Positions 13,455 through 21,212 of a stretch of DNA of 21,212 bases are shown here, in pieces (position 1 is the stretch's first letter; every line of letters begins with the position of its first letter). Where the stretch lies: assembly GCA_031272745.1 (NCBI GenBank), contig JAISTF010000037.1, positions 1 to 21,212 on the forward strand, given 5' to 3'. The notes under the pieces are model-generated. The model was not told the DNA's origin. It saw nothing but the letters and a program-made list of their open reading frames with translations, and made no database searches. The position numbers and the translations under genes were made by a program. This stretch comes from Eubacteriales Family XIII. Incertae Sedis bacterium (GTDB taxonomy: Bacteria; Bacillota; Clostridia; Peptostreptococcales; Anaerovoracaceae).

Positions 13455-14867
13455 TTGCGACTACAAATGATTGATTTTGACAATTTACAGCGCGTTCATT
13501 GTGTGGGCATCGGCGGCATCGGGCTGTCCGCGATTGCGGAGATCCTGCTCAGCCGCGGCGTTGCCGTATCGGGTTCGGATTCCACGGAGAGCGACATCCT
13601 CACGCGCCTCATCGGAAAGGGCGCCACGGTCTACCTCGGGCATCGCGAAAAAAACATCGGGGACGCGGACCTCGTCGTCTATTCGGCGGCCGTGCCGCCC
13701 GACAACCCCGAGCTCACGGCGGCGCGGCGAAAGGGCGTGCCCGTCGTTTCGCGCGCGCAGCTCCTCGGGCGACTCATGAAGGGGGCGGACAACGGCATCG
13801 CGGTCGCGGGCGCGCACGGCAAGACGACGTGTACGTCGATGATCTCCCTGATTTTGAAGAACGCGGGGAAGGACCCGACGATCCTCGTCGGCGGCAATCT
13901 GAAGGAGATCGAAGGCAACGTGCGCGTCGGCAAAGACGAGTATTTCATCACGGAAGCGTGCGAATACATGGATTCGTTCCTCGAACTCTCCCCGAAATAC
14001 GCCGTGATCCTCAACATCGACTCGGACCATTTGGATTATTTCAAAGACATCGACCATATTGTGCGTAGCTTCGACACGTTCGCAAACCTCGTGCCGGAGG
14101 ACGGCGTCGTGTTTGCCTATGACGCAAATCCGTTCGTCGGGTCGATCCTCGGGAAGCTCCGGCGGAAATTCGTCACGTTCGGGTTTCACGAGGGGTGCGA
14201 CTTCCGCGCGTATGACGTCGCGTTCGACAGCGACGGGCTGCCGTCGTTCTGCGCGGACGCGTACGGGGAGCGGATCGGGTGCTTCAAACTCGCGGTGCCG
14301 GGCGAGCACAACATCGCCAACGCGCTGGCGGCCATCGCCTGCTGCATGACGATGGGCATCGACAAGGACGTCATCGTTTCCACCATCGAAGGGTTCACGG
14401 GAACGCAGCGGCGGTTTGAGATCCAGGGGTTCACGACAAGCGGCGTGAAGATCGTCGACGACTACGCGCACCATCCGGCGGAGATCGTCGCGACGCTGAA
14501 GGCGGCGATGAACGTGCCGCACGAAAAGATGTGGGTGCTGTTCCAGCCGCATACGTATACGCGGACGCTCGCGCTGCACGACGAGTTCGCGGAGGCGCTC
14601 GCGGCGGCGGACCGCGTCGTGCTCGCGGAAATCTACGCGGCGCGCGAGAAAAACATCCACAACGTGTCGTCGCGCACGATCGCGGAGAAGATGAAGCGCG
14701 ACAATCCGTGGAAGGATGTGTGGTATATGGCTACGTTTGAGGAGATCGCGGAGTTTGTGCTCGCCAACGCGGAGGCGGGCGACCTCGTGATCACGATGGG
14801 TGCGGGAGACATCAACCTCGTAGGGGAGATGATTCTCGAAGCGGACAGGGTGAGGTATCTGGGTTGA
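13455..14867 (+). CDS. murC: UDP-N-acetylmuramate--L-alanine ligase
   Basis: It adds L-alanine to UDP-MurNAc with ATP, the first peptide step of peptidoglycan synthesis, in the cytoplasm. The 470-residue protein has the UDP-binding loop VHCVGIGGIGLSAIA near the N-terminus, the ATP P-loop AHGKTT (120-125), the Mur ligase EACEYMDSFLEL and NIDSDHLDYF motifs, PGEHNIANALAAIA, and DDYAHHP (335-341). The length is typical. TTG 13455 is chosen as start because GGAGGA ends 4 bases before it; the ATG at 13467 (four codons later) is too far from that site, though it remains possible. The gene heads a tight operon and its stop overlaps the next start (TTGA). Confidence 0.95.
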   Translation: MRLQMIDFDNLQRVHCVGIGGIGLSAIAEILLSRGVAVSGSDSTESDILTRLIGKGATVYLGHREKNIGDADLVVYSAAVPPDNPELTAARRKGVPVVSRAQLLGRLMKGADNGIAVAGAHGKTTCTSMISLILKNAGKDPTILVGGNLKEIEGNVRVGKDEYFITEACEYMDSFLELSPKYAVILNIDSDHLDYFKDIDHIVRSFDTFANLVPEDGVVFAYDANPFVGSILGKLRRKFVTFGFHEGCDFRAYDVAFDSDGLPSFCADAYGERIGCFKLAVPGEHNIANALAAIACCMTMGIDKDVIVSTIEGFTGTQRRFEIQGFTTSGVKIVDDYAHHPAEIVATLKAAMNVPHEKMWVLFQPHTYTRTLALHDEFAEALAAADRVVLAEIYAAREKNIHNVSSRTIAEKMKRDNPWKDVWYMATFEEIAEFVLANAEAGDLVITMGAGDINLVGEMILEADRVRYLG

Positions 14868-15625
14868 CGAAAAAGGCGGATTTGGCGAAGGTTTATGAAG
14901 AGAAAGCGCGTGCGCGGCGGGCGCGCAACCTGGCGCTCGCGGAGGCGGGCGTGGAGTTTGTCGACATCGACCGCGCGTATATATCGGAGGAGGTCACGAT
15001 CGGCGCGGGGACGGTCATCGGGCCGGACGTCGAAATCTCGGGCGCGACGGCCATCGGGGCGCGGTGCTACATCCTCGCGGGGACGCGCATCGAAAACTGC
15101 AAGATCGGCGACGGCGTGACCATCGACCGCTCGGTGCTCGCGGGCAGCCTCATCGAAAACCATACGACCGTGGGGCCGTTCGCCTACGTGCGGCCCGGCT
15201 GCGACATCGGCGCGCGCGTGCGCATCGGGGATTTTGTCGAGGTGAAAAATTCGTTCATCGGCGACGACACGAAGGTGTCCCATCTGTCGTACATCGGCGA
15301 CGCGGACCTCGGCAGCGGCATCAACGTCGGCTGCGGCGTGGTGTTCGTGAATTACGACGGGAAGGAAAAGCACCGCTCGTATGTGAGCGACGACGCGTTC
15401 ATCGGGTGCAACGTGAACATTATTTCCCCGGTGTCGATCGGCGAGGGGGCGTATGTCGCGGCGGGCACGACCGTGACGCGCAACGTGCCGGCGGGGGCGC
15501 TGTGCGTGGACCGGCCGAAGGCGAAGGTGCTCGAAGGCTGGGTGGAGCGGCGCGGCCTTTTGAAGGGCCGTATGGAGAAGCGATTGGGAACGGAGCAGCC
15601 GGAGCAGCCGGAACAGTCGGAATAA
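14864..15625 (+). CDS. GlmU-type acetyltransferase (left-handed beta-helix) lacking the uridyltransferase domain
   Basis: It probably acetylates glucosamine-1-phosphate with acetyl-CoA to GlcNAc-1-phosphate for peptidoglycan precursors. The 253-residue protein begins with the GlmU linker helix (YEEKARARRARNLALAEAGV) and continues as a hexapeptide-repeat beta-helix. Arg110, Lys128, His140 and Asn163 (in RPG, FVEVK, SHLSY and NYDG) keep exactly the spacing of Arg333, Lys351, His363 and Asn386 of E. coli GlmU, an offset of 223, so the acetyltransferase site is complete. The N-terminal nucleotidyltransferase domain is absent and is not coded upstream, where murC lies. The TTG start follows AGGGTGAGG with 8 bases between and overlaps the murC stop by 4 bases. 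It sits where full-length glmU is found before prs in many Bacillota. The C-terminus is a Glu/Gln/Pro repeat. Confidence 0.85.
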   Translation: MTKKADLAKVYEEKARARRARNLALAEAGVEFVDIDRAYISEEVTIGAGTVIGPDVEISGATAIGARCYILAGTRIENCKIGDGVTIDRSVLAGSLIENHTTVGPFAYVRPGCDIGARVRIGDFVEVKNSFIGDDTKVSHLSYIGDADLGSGINVGCGVVFVNYDGKEKHRSYVSDDAFIGCNVNIISPVSIGEGAYVAAGTTVTRNVPAGALCVDRPKAKVLEGWVERRGLLKGRMEKRLGTEQPEQPEQSE

Positions 15626-15636
15626 CGGGAACAGCG
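15592..15636 (+). repeat. 9-base microrepeat spanning the stop codon of the glmU-like gene
   Basis: Five nine-base units follow each other: GGAGCAGCC twice, GGAACAGTC, GGAATAACG and GGAACAGCG. The first three encode the EQPEQPEQS tail; the fourth contains the TAA stop, and the array continues into the gap before prs. Period and glutamine coding resemble the array at 2751-2795. Confidence 0.7.
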
Positions 15637-15669
15637 GAATCACGGAAGCGGTCGAAAGGAGCAGGTGGC

Positions 15670-16653
15670 ATGAAAAACGGACATGGGGCAAACGGAGAGT
15701 ACAAATTGTTTTGCGGAAACGCGTGTCCCGACCTGGCGGCCGAGATCGCGGGCAAGATGGGCAAACGGCTCGGGAAGGCGGAGGTGCTGTCGTTCAGCGA
15801 CGGGGAGATTTCCGTGAACATCTACGAGACCGTGCGCGGCCGCGACGTATTCATCATCCAGTCGACCTGCTACCCGACCAACGAAAACCTCATGGAGCTT
15901 CTCATCATGATCGACGCGATGAAGCGCGCGTCGGCGGGGCGCATCAACGCGGTCATCCCGTACTACGGGTATGCGCGCCAGGACCGCAAAGCGAAGGCGC
16001 GGGATCCGATCACGGCCAAACTCGTCGCGAACCTCATCACGGCGGCGGGGGCGGACCGCGTCGTCACGATGGATCTGCACGCGGCGCAGATTCAGGGTTA
16101 TTTCGACATTCCCGTGGATCATTTGCTCGGGATGCCGACGCTCATGCGTTATTTCAAAAAAATGAAACTGCCGGATCTCGTCGTCGTGTCGCCGGACCAC
16201 GGTTCCGTGACGCGCGCGCGCGCGATGTCGCTGCCGCTGAACGCGCCGATCGCGATCGTCGACAAGCGGCGGCAGAAGGCGAACGTGAGCGAGGTGATGA
16301 ACATCATCGGCGACGTCGCGGACAAGACATGCATCCTCGTCGACGACATGATCGACACGGCGGGCACGATCACGAACGCGGCCAACGCAATCAAGGAGAT
16401 GGGCGCGCGCGAGGTCTACGCGTGCGCGACGCACGGGGTGCTGTCGGGCAAGGCGCTGTCGTACATCAAGAAATCGGCGATCAAGGAGCTCGTGCTGCTC
16501 AACACGATCCCGCTGTCGGACGCGGCGCGCAAGGTCGACAAGATCAAGGTGCTGTCCGTCGCGGACATCTTCTCCGAGGCGATGCTGCACATCCATACGA
16601 ACGAGTCGGTGAGCAAGATGTTCGAGGCATCCAACGGAAAGACGGGGAAATGA
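15670..16653 (+). CDS. prs: Ribose-phosphate pyrophosphokinase
   Basis: It makes PRPP from ribose-5-phosphate and ATP for nucleotide, His and Trp synthesis, in the cytoplasm. The 327-residue protein has FSDGEISVNIYETVRGRDVF, the flexible-loop region PYYGYARQDRKAKARDPITAK, the DLHAAQIQGYFDIPVDHL segment, SPDHGSVTRAR, and the PRPP-binding VDDMIDTAGTI. A short N-terminal extension (MKNGHGANGEYK) precedes the conserved LFCGNACPDLA. ATG 15670 follows AAAGGAG with 8 bases between. The 44-base gap after the glmU-like gene shows no terminator, and pth starts 1 base after the stop. Confidence 0.97.
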   Translation: MKNGHGANGEYKLFCGNACPDLAAEIAGKMGKRLGKAEVLSFSDGEISVNIYETVRGRDVFIIQSTCYPTNENLMELLIMIDAMKRASAGRINAVIPYYGYARQDRKAKARDPITAKLVANLITAAGADRVVTMDLHAAQIQGYFDIPVDHLLGMPTLMRYFKKMKLPDLVVVSPDHGSVTRARAMSLPLNAPIAIVDKRRQKANVSEVMNIIGDVADKTCILVDDMIDTAGTITNAANAIKEMGAREVYACATHGVLSGKALSYIKKSAIKELVLLNTIPLSDAARKVDKIKVLSVADIFSEAMLHIHTNESVSKMFEASNGKTGK

Positions 16654-16654
16654 T

Positions 16655-17215
16655 TTGCTGACGATCGTAGGGCTCGGCAACCCGGGAGGGCGGTTTGAGA
16701 ACACGCGGCACAACATCGGATTCGTGACCGTCGACCGCTTCTGCGAGCGGCACGGAATTTCCGTCGGGCGGCTGAAGCACAAGGCGCTGTGCGGCGAGGG
16801 CATCGTGTCCGGCCGGAAGGTGCTTGTCGTCAAGCCGCAGACGTTCATGAACGACAGCGGCCAGTCGGTGCGCGAGGTGGTTTCCTTCTATAAGACAGAG
16901 CCTGCGGATCTGGCCGTCGTGTACGACGACGTGGACCTCGCGGCGGGGACCCTGCGCATCCGGCCGAAGGGCAGCGCGGGCACGCACAACGGGATGCGCG
17001 ACATCATCTACCAGCTTCAGTTCGACGATTTTCCGCGCTTCCGCATCGGGATCGGCGCGGAGCGGGGGCCGGTGCCGCTGCGCGACTTCGTGCTCTCCGG
17101 CTTTGCGGCGGGCGAGTTGGACGTCATGCGCGAGGCCGTCGACCGCTGCGTGGACGCGCTCGAAGTCTGGGTGCGGGACGGGATCGAGGCCGCGATGCAA
17201 CGGTACAATGGGTGA
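16655..17215 (+). CDS. pth: Peptidyl-tRNA hydrolase
   Basis: It frees tRNA from prematurely released peptidyl-tRNA. The 186-residue protein has LTIVGLGNPGGRFENTRHNIGF with catalytic His19 and Asn9, the KPQTFMNDSGQSV segment, and DDVDLAAGTLRIRPKGSAGTHNG with the expected Asp and Asn. The length is typical. The TTG start at 16655 places the conserved VGLGNPG at residue 5, as usual; the upstream Shine-Dalgarno (ACGGGGAAA) is mediocre, which fits coupling to prs translation. The stop lies inside the start of mfd (8-base overlap). No fin-like gene lies between pth and mfd, unlike in Bacillus subtilis. Confidence 0.96.
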   Translation: MLTIVGLGNPGGRFENTRHNIGFVTVDRFCERHGISVGRLKHKALCGEGIVSGRKVLVVKPQTFMNDSGQSVREVVSFYKTEPADLAVVYDDVDLAAGTLRIRPKGSAGTHNGMRDIIYQLQFDDFPRFRIGIGAERGPVPLRDFVLSGFAAGELDVMREAVDRCVDALEVWVRDGIEAAMQRYNG

Positions 17216-20200
17216 TGTCTGGGCGGGGCTGACCGCGGCGCAGGCGGCGCCGGCCGTCGCGCGGATAGACCACCGGAAAACCATCGTCGTCACGGCGGGC
17301 GAGGGTGTCGCCCGTTCGTTTGCGGGCGACCTTTTGTTTTTTTTGAAGGAGGCCGGGCGCGGGGATGTCCGCGTGTGCGCGCTGCCCGAGGACGACCCGC
17401 CGTTTCTGCGCGTGGAGACGAAGAGCCGCGAGGCGGAGCCCGCGCGGGCGGCGGCGCTCGAAGCGCTGGCCGATGCCGATGCCGGCTCCGGCGCGGGCAC
17501 GGCTTGCGTCGTCGTCTGCCCCGTCAGCGCCGCGCTGGCCGCCGTGCCGCCGCGCGAGGCGTTTTCGGCGGCGCGGTTTGCGGTGTCGACGGGCCAGCGG
17601 CTCGACCCCGAGGAGCTGAAGCGGCGGCTCGCGGACGCGGGCTATGTGCGCGAGCCGTATACGGAGTCGCCGGGCGCGTTCAGCGTGCGCGGCGGCATCC
17701 TCGACGTCTGGCCGATTTCGGCGGAGCGGCCCGTCCGCGTCGAATTTGCCGGCGACGAGGTAGAGTCGCTGCGGGTGTTCGATCCCGACGCGCAGACGAC
17801 CGTGGGGAGCGTTTCCGAGGTGCAGGTCAGCGCGGCCGCGGCGACATCCGGCGATTCCTCAGGGGCTGACGATCCGTCCGCTTCCGGTGCGCGGCGGCAA
17901 ACCCTGTTGCACTGGCTCGGGCCGCAGGACAGGCTCATCGTCGTAGACCCGCTGCGCATCGAGAGGGCGCTGGAGCTGCGGGAGACCGAGGCGCAGGAGG
18001 ACTTCACGGCGCTGCTTGAAGACGGCGCGGCGGCGCCCGAGGAATGGGACGCGTTTGCGAAGGCGGAGGACTGGCACCGCTTGGTCGGGGGCAGGGACGT
18101 CCTTTCCGTCACGCCGGAAGGGGACGGGTATGTGGCGCGGCAGCCGGCACCGCTGCACGGGCAGATGGACCTCTTGGCCGCGGAACTGAAAGGCTACCTG
18201 CGCAAAGGCTACGAGGCTACGATCGTCTGCGCTTCGGCGGAGCGGCTCGAACGCCTGCGCGCATTTCTCGAAGGCGAAAAACTCGCCTCGGACGTGCGAC
18301 TCGCCGAGGGCGCGATCTCCGCGGGCGTGGACTGGGAGTCCGCGGACGGCAGGCCCGTCCGCAAGGTCTGGCTGCGCGACGGCGACATCTTCAAGACGGA
18401 GCGCAGGCGGCGCGCGGGGCGCGGCGTGCGCGGCAAGGAGAAGATCTCCGCGTTCACGGACATCGAGAAGGGCGACTACGTCGTGCACGAGGTCCACGGC
18501 ATCGGCGTCTTCCAGGGCATCCATACGAAGGAGACCTACGGCAGCGCGCGCGACTATCTGACGATCGCGTACGCGGCCGGCGACGTGCTCTACATCCCCG
18601 TCGAGCAGATGGACATGGTCCAGCGCTACATCGGCGCGGGGGAAAAACGGCCGCGCGTCAGCCGCCTCGGCACGGGGGACTGGTCGCGCACGAAGGCGCG
18701 CGTGCGCAAGGAGATCGAGGAATACGCGTGCGAACTGATCCGCCTCGCCGCCGAGCGCCGCCTCGCGCCGGGCTACGCCTTCGGTCCGGACACGACGTGG
18801 CAAAAGGACTTCGACGACCGCTTCCCGTGGGAGCCGACGCCCGACCAACAGCGCTGCTTCGACGCCGTGCGGCAGGACATGGAACAGCCCTGGCCGATGG
18901 ACCGCCTCATCTGCGGCGATGTCGGCTACGGCAAGACGGAGGTCGCGCTCCGCGCCGCCTTCAAATGCGCGCAGGAGGGCAAGCAGGTCTGCATCCTCGT
19001 GCCGACGACGATCCTCGCGGCCCAGCATCACCGCACGTTCAGCGAGCGCTTCGCGGATTTTCCCGTCACGGTGGAGATGCTGTCGCGCTTTCAGTCCGCA
19101 AAAAAACAAAGCGAAATATTCGCCAAAATCCAGAGCGGGGAGGCGGACATCGTCATCGGGACGCATATGTTATTGTCCAAAAAAACGCAGTTTCATGACC
19201 TCGGCCTGCTCGTCATTGACGAGGAGCAGCGGTTCGGCGTGCGGCACAAGGAGCGCATCCGCGCGCTGCGGGCGGGCGTGGACGTGCTCACGCTGACGGC
19301 GACGCCGATCCCGCGCACGCTGCATATGTCGCTCATCGGGCTCAAGGACATGTCGCTCATCGAGGACCCGCCCGAGGACCGGCATCCCGTGCGCACGTAC
19401 GTGTCCGAGGAGAAGGACGAGGTGCTCGCGGAGAGCCTGCGGCGCGAGCTCGACCGCGGCGGGCAGGCGTTCGTCGTCTACAACCGCGTGGACGGGCTCG
19501 AGCGCGTGGCGGAGCGGATTCGGGCGTTCGTGCCGGACGCGCGCGTGGCGGTCTGCCACGCGAAGATGAACGAGCGCATGGTCGAGGAGATCATGCTCGG
19601 CTTCGCGGAAGGCGACACGGACGTGCTGCTGTCGACGACCATCGTGGAGTCCGGCCTCGACATCCCGAACGTCAATACCATCACCATTCTAAACGCGGAC
19701 CGTCTCGGGCTGACCCAGCTGTATCAGCTGCGAGGCCGCGTGGGGCGGTCGGCGCGCATCGCGTTTTGCTACCTTTTCTACCGCCGCGACAAGGTGCTGA
19801 CGGAGGCGGCGCAGAAGCGACTGCGGACGATCCGCGAGTTCACGGAGCTCGGCAGCGGGTTCAAGATCGCGATGAAGGACCTCGAAATCCGCGGCGCGGG
19901 CAACCTGCTCGGCACGAGCCAGCACGGGCATTTGGCGTCGGTGGGGTACGAGATGTATTGCAAGCTGCTCGAAGACGCGGCCGCGCGGCTTTCGGCGGAA
20001 GGCGGCGGCGCGGCGGCGCGCGGGTCGGGCGCATCGGGCACTTCGGGCATCGACGATTCCCTGTTCTCGGGCGCGAAGATCGAGACGGCCGCTTCCGCCG
20101 TGATCCCGTCGGCGTACATCGAGGACGAGGTCGTGAAGCTCCAGGCCTATAAGCGCATCGCGCTGATCGAGAGCGAGGCGGAGCTCGCGGAGGTGCTCGC

Positions 20201-20528
20201 GGAGCTGGCCGACCGTTTCGGCGCCGTGCCCGCGCCCGTGCGCAACCTGTGCATGGTGGCGCTCGTCAAGCGGCGGGCAGACGCGGCGGGCGTCTCCGAG
20301 GTCGCCGTCGAGCGGTCGCGCGCGGTGCTGACGTGGGAGCAGCCGCCCGCCGACTTCGCCGAACGCGTCTTCCGCGCCTCGGACGCGGCCCACGCGCTCG
20401 GCGCGCGCCTCGAAACGGACGTGAAATCCGCATCCCCCCGCCTGCGCCTCTACTACTCGGCGGCCGCGGCGGAAGAAGGCGACGAGGCCCGCCTGCGCGA
20501 GACGGCGGCGCTGCTTGCGGCGCTGTAG
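17208..20528 (+). CDS. mfd: Transcription-repair coupling factor Mfd
   Basis: This ATP-driven translocase removes stalled RNA polymerase from DNA lesions and recruits UvrA. The 1106-residue protein has the UvrB-like N-terminal region (GAFSVRGGILDVWP, 156-169), the polymerase-interacting domain (GDYVVHEVHGIGVFQGI, from about 422), Walker A GDVGYGKT (570-577), DEEQ (671-674), TATPIPRT (697-704), QLRGRVGRS (840-848), the translocation motif region with IRGAGNLLGTSQHGH, and the C-terminal D7-type domain. It is a little shorter than the common 1150-1180, mostly in the N-terminal part, and a Gly/Ser/Ala-rich linker (about 925-945) precedes D7. ATG 17208 overlaps the pth end by 8 bases. It ends the operon and faces the HD gene tail to tail. 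Confidence 0.97.
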   Translation: MGDVWAGLTAAQAAPAVARIDHRKTIVVTAGEGVARSFAGDLLFFLKEAGRGDVRVCALPEDDPPFLRVETKSREAEPARAAALEALADADAGSGAGTACVVVCPVSAALAAVPPREAFSAARFAVSTGQRLDPEELKRRLADAGYVREPYTESPGAFSVRGGILDVWPISAERPVRVEFAGDEVESLRVFDPDAQTTVGSVSEVQVSAAAATSGDSSGADDPSASGARRQTLLHWLGPQDRLIVVDPLRIERALELRETEAQEDFTALLEDGAAAPEEWDAFAKAEDWHRLVGGRDVLSVTPEGDGYVARQPAPLHGQMDLLAAELKGYLRKGYEATIVCASAERLERLRAFLEGEKLASDVRLAEGAISAGVDWESADGRPVRKVWLRDGDIFKTERRRRAGRGVRGKEKISAFTDIEKGDYVVHEVHGIGVFQGIHTKETYGSARDYLTIAYAAGDVLYIPVEQMDMVQRYIGAGEKRPRVSRLGTGDWSRTKARVRKEIEEYACELIRLAAERRLAPGYAFGPDTTWQKDFDDRFPWEPTPDQQRCFDAVRQDMEQPWPMDRLICGDVGYGKTEVALRAAFKCAQEGKQVCILVPTTILAAQHHRTFSERFADFPVTVEMLSRFQSAKKQSEIFAKIQSGEADIVIGTHMLLSKKTQFHDLGLLVIDEEQRFGVRHKERIRALRAGVDVLTLTATPIPRTLHMSLIGLKDMSLIEDPPEDRHPVRTYVSEEKDEVLAESLRRELDRGGQAFVVYNRVDGLERVAERIRAFVPDARVAVCHAKMNERMVEEIMLGFAEGDTDVLLSTTIVESGLDIPNVNTITILNADRLGLTQLYQLRGRVGRSARIAFCYLFYRRDKVLTEAAQKRLRTIREFTELGSGFKIAMKDLEIRGAGNLLGTSQHGHLASVGYEMYCKLLEDAAARLSAEGGGAAARGSGASGTSGIDDSLFSGAKIETAASAVIPSAYIEDEVVKLQAYKRIALIESEAELAEVLAELADRFGAVPAPVRNLCMVALVKRRADAAGVSEVAVERSRAVLTWEQPPADFAERVFRASDAAHALGARLETDVKSASPRLRLYYSAAAAEEGDEARLRETAALLAAL

Positions 20529-20535
20529 GTAGCGT

Positions 20536-21012
20536 CTAAAGCGCCGCGAGGCGGGCGCGCTGCTCTTCGCGCGGCAGGGGGCGGCCGTAGTCGTGCATGT
20601 CGAGCACGTCGGCGTCTTTCACGACTTCTTCGAGCGGCGCGCCGACCTCGGCTTTCTTGCTGTGGCTTTTCACGGCCTGCGCGACCAGCTCGATTTCGTC
20701 GTCCGTGAAAAGCCCGCGCACGCCTTCGTCTTCGCGCAGGAATCGCTTCACCGCTTCATAGCCCCGTTCCGCGTGGCCGGCCTGCCGCCCGTCAAGGATG
20801 CGCGCGAAGTCGTGCAGCGTGCAGGCCGCCGCCGCAAGCTCCGTGTCCACCCCTCGCGCCGCCGCGAGCCGTGACCCCGTCCGCGCGCTGCTGACCGCGT
20901 GGATGCGCTCCCACTCCGGCGTCTCGTCCCGCGCCGGAACGCCCGCCGCCGCCACGTCGATCACGCGCAGCACCGCGCACTGCAATTTGTACACGCGATT
21001 GGTCTCATCCAT
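20536..21012 (-). CDS. HD-domain protein, putative phosphohydrolase
   Basis: This 158-residue soluble protein carries the HD metal-binding pattern: His38 (WERIHAV), His67-Asp68 (TLHDFAR), further His80 and His117 (KSHSKK), and Asp133/Asp135 (VKDADVLD). HD proteins of this small type are usually metal-dependent phosphohydrolases of nucleotides or related compounds; the substrate here is unknown. ATG 21012 is chosen because GAGGAGA lies about 6 bases upstream; the longer frame to 21084 lacks a ribosome-binding site and is not conserved-looking. No clear promoter is seen in the 68 bases upstream. The stop lies 7 bases from the mfd stop, with no terminator between. Confidence 0.85.
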   Translation of the reverse strand: MDETNRVYKLQCAVLRVIDVAAAGVPARDETPEWERIHAVSSARTGSRLAAARGVDTELAAAACTLHDFARILDGRQAGHAERGYEAVKRFLREDEGVRGLFTDDEIELVAQAVKSHSKKAEVGAPLEEVVKDADVLDMHDYGRPLPREEQRARLAAL

Positions 21013-21080
21013 GACATGTCTCCTCAAATTCAAAACGTATCCAATGAAAAGCCGAAAAAATGATTTGGCAGCGCTGGCCG

Positions 21081-21212
21081 TCACGCCGTTTCAATGACGC
21101 ATTCGTGGGCGCGCGTGTCCTTGTCGTACGTGACGCCGACGAGGAGGATGCGGCCTTTGTAGCCCTCCAGGTTTTCCGAATAACGTTTCTCCTTGATCTG
21201 CGTGATGGCCGT
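21081..21212 (-). CDS. C-terminal end of a DUF1703/PD-(D/E)XK-type protein (partial)
   Basis: Only the last 43 codons are in the window; the frame runs off the right edge. The peptide AITQIKEKRYSENLEGYKGR followed by ILLVGVTYDKDTRAHECVIE resembles the C-terminus of the family in which an AAA-ATPase-like domain is joined to a PD-(D/E)XK nuclease-like domain. There AI.QIK.K.Y and a hydrophobic GI.FD strand are typical. These proteins are frequent in multiple copies in gut anaerobes, and their role is unknown. The identification rests on a short stretch and memory of the family. Translation of the remainder beyond position 21212 would settle it. Confidence 0.6.
   Translation of the reverse strand, partial: TAITQIKEKRYSENLEGYKGRILLVGVTYDKDTRAHECVIETA

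Noticed and set aside
21052..21080. Possible terminator between the partial minus-strand gene and the HD gene
   Set aside because: A T-run is present on the minus strand, but the preceding stem (around GGCCAGCGCTGCC) has only about four pairs with a bulge and is separated from the T-run by six bases.

Overview
The window is GC-rich, densely packed bacterial DNA, most likely from an anaerobic member of the Bacillota (Clostridia-like). The main evidence is a spoVG gene, a five-gene run murC, glmU-type acetyltransferase, prs, pth, mfd that resembles the conserved Bacillota glmU-prs-pth-mfd neighbourhood, a one-subunit pyruvate:ferredoxin oxidoreductase with acetate kinase, and promoters of the housekeeping sigma type with extended -10 boxes. 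I cannot name a genus. No rRNA, tRNA, CRISPR array, transposase or phage gene is visible.

Layout. 3-1382: the 3' part of a surface protein with an SdrD_B-like domain, an InlB/Listeria-Bacteroides repeat, a T/V/P-rich stalk and three C-terminal membrane segments. 1454-1516: a hairpin running directly into a promoter. 1523-2707: an MFS transporter. 2737-6504: pyruvate:ferredoxin oxidoreductase, interrupted in frame by palindromic repeat elements. 6509-9037: one protein that joins a xylose-isomerase-like TIM barrel to an acyl-CoA synthetase. 9040-9516 (minus): ssb. 9656-11466: asd-dapB, two steps of the diaminopimelate/lysine route. 11557-12753: ackA. 12837-13013: rpmF (L32). 13023-13334 (minus): spoVG. 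13455-20528: the murC-glmU(C)-prs-pth-mfd operon. 20536-21012 (minus): an HD-domain protein. 21081-21212 (minus): the C-terminal end of a protein resembling the DUF1703/PD-(D/E)XK family.

How the genes fit together. PFOR makes acetyl-CoA from pyruvate, and AckA turns acetyl phosphate into acetate plus ATP, which fits a fermentative metabolism. The fusion gene starts 4 bases after PFOR and is probably co-transcribed with it. It should activate some carboxylic acid to its CoA thioester. Asd and DapB supply diaminopimelate for peptidoglycan, MurC adds L-Ala to UDP-MurNAc, and the GlmU-type enzyme makes GlcNAc-1-phosphate, so much of the right half serves cell-wall synthesis.

The most unusual features are these. 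(1) The TIM-barrel/acyl-CoA-synthetase fusion keeps both active sites. (2) Two related palindromic elements of 102 and 72 bases lie inside the PFOR gene, in the same reading phase, and keep the frame open; a third, unrelated palindrome lies between them. (3) The GlmU-like protein has every acetyltransferase active-site residue I checked but lacks the whole uridyltransferase half. (4) The -10 boxes of the MFS and PFOR genes sit about 6-7 bases before the ATG, which predicts leaderless mRNAs. (5) Nine-base, glutamine-coding microrepeats occur at the PFOR N-terminus and across the glmU stop codon. All three tail-to-tail gene pairs are separated by fewer than 10 bases and have no recognisable intrinsic terminator. 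No gene-free stretch exceeds about 140 bases.
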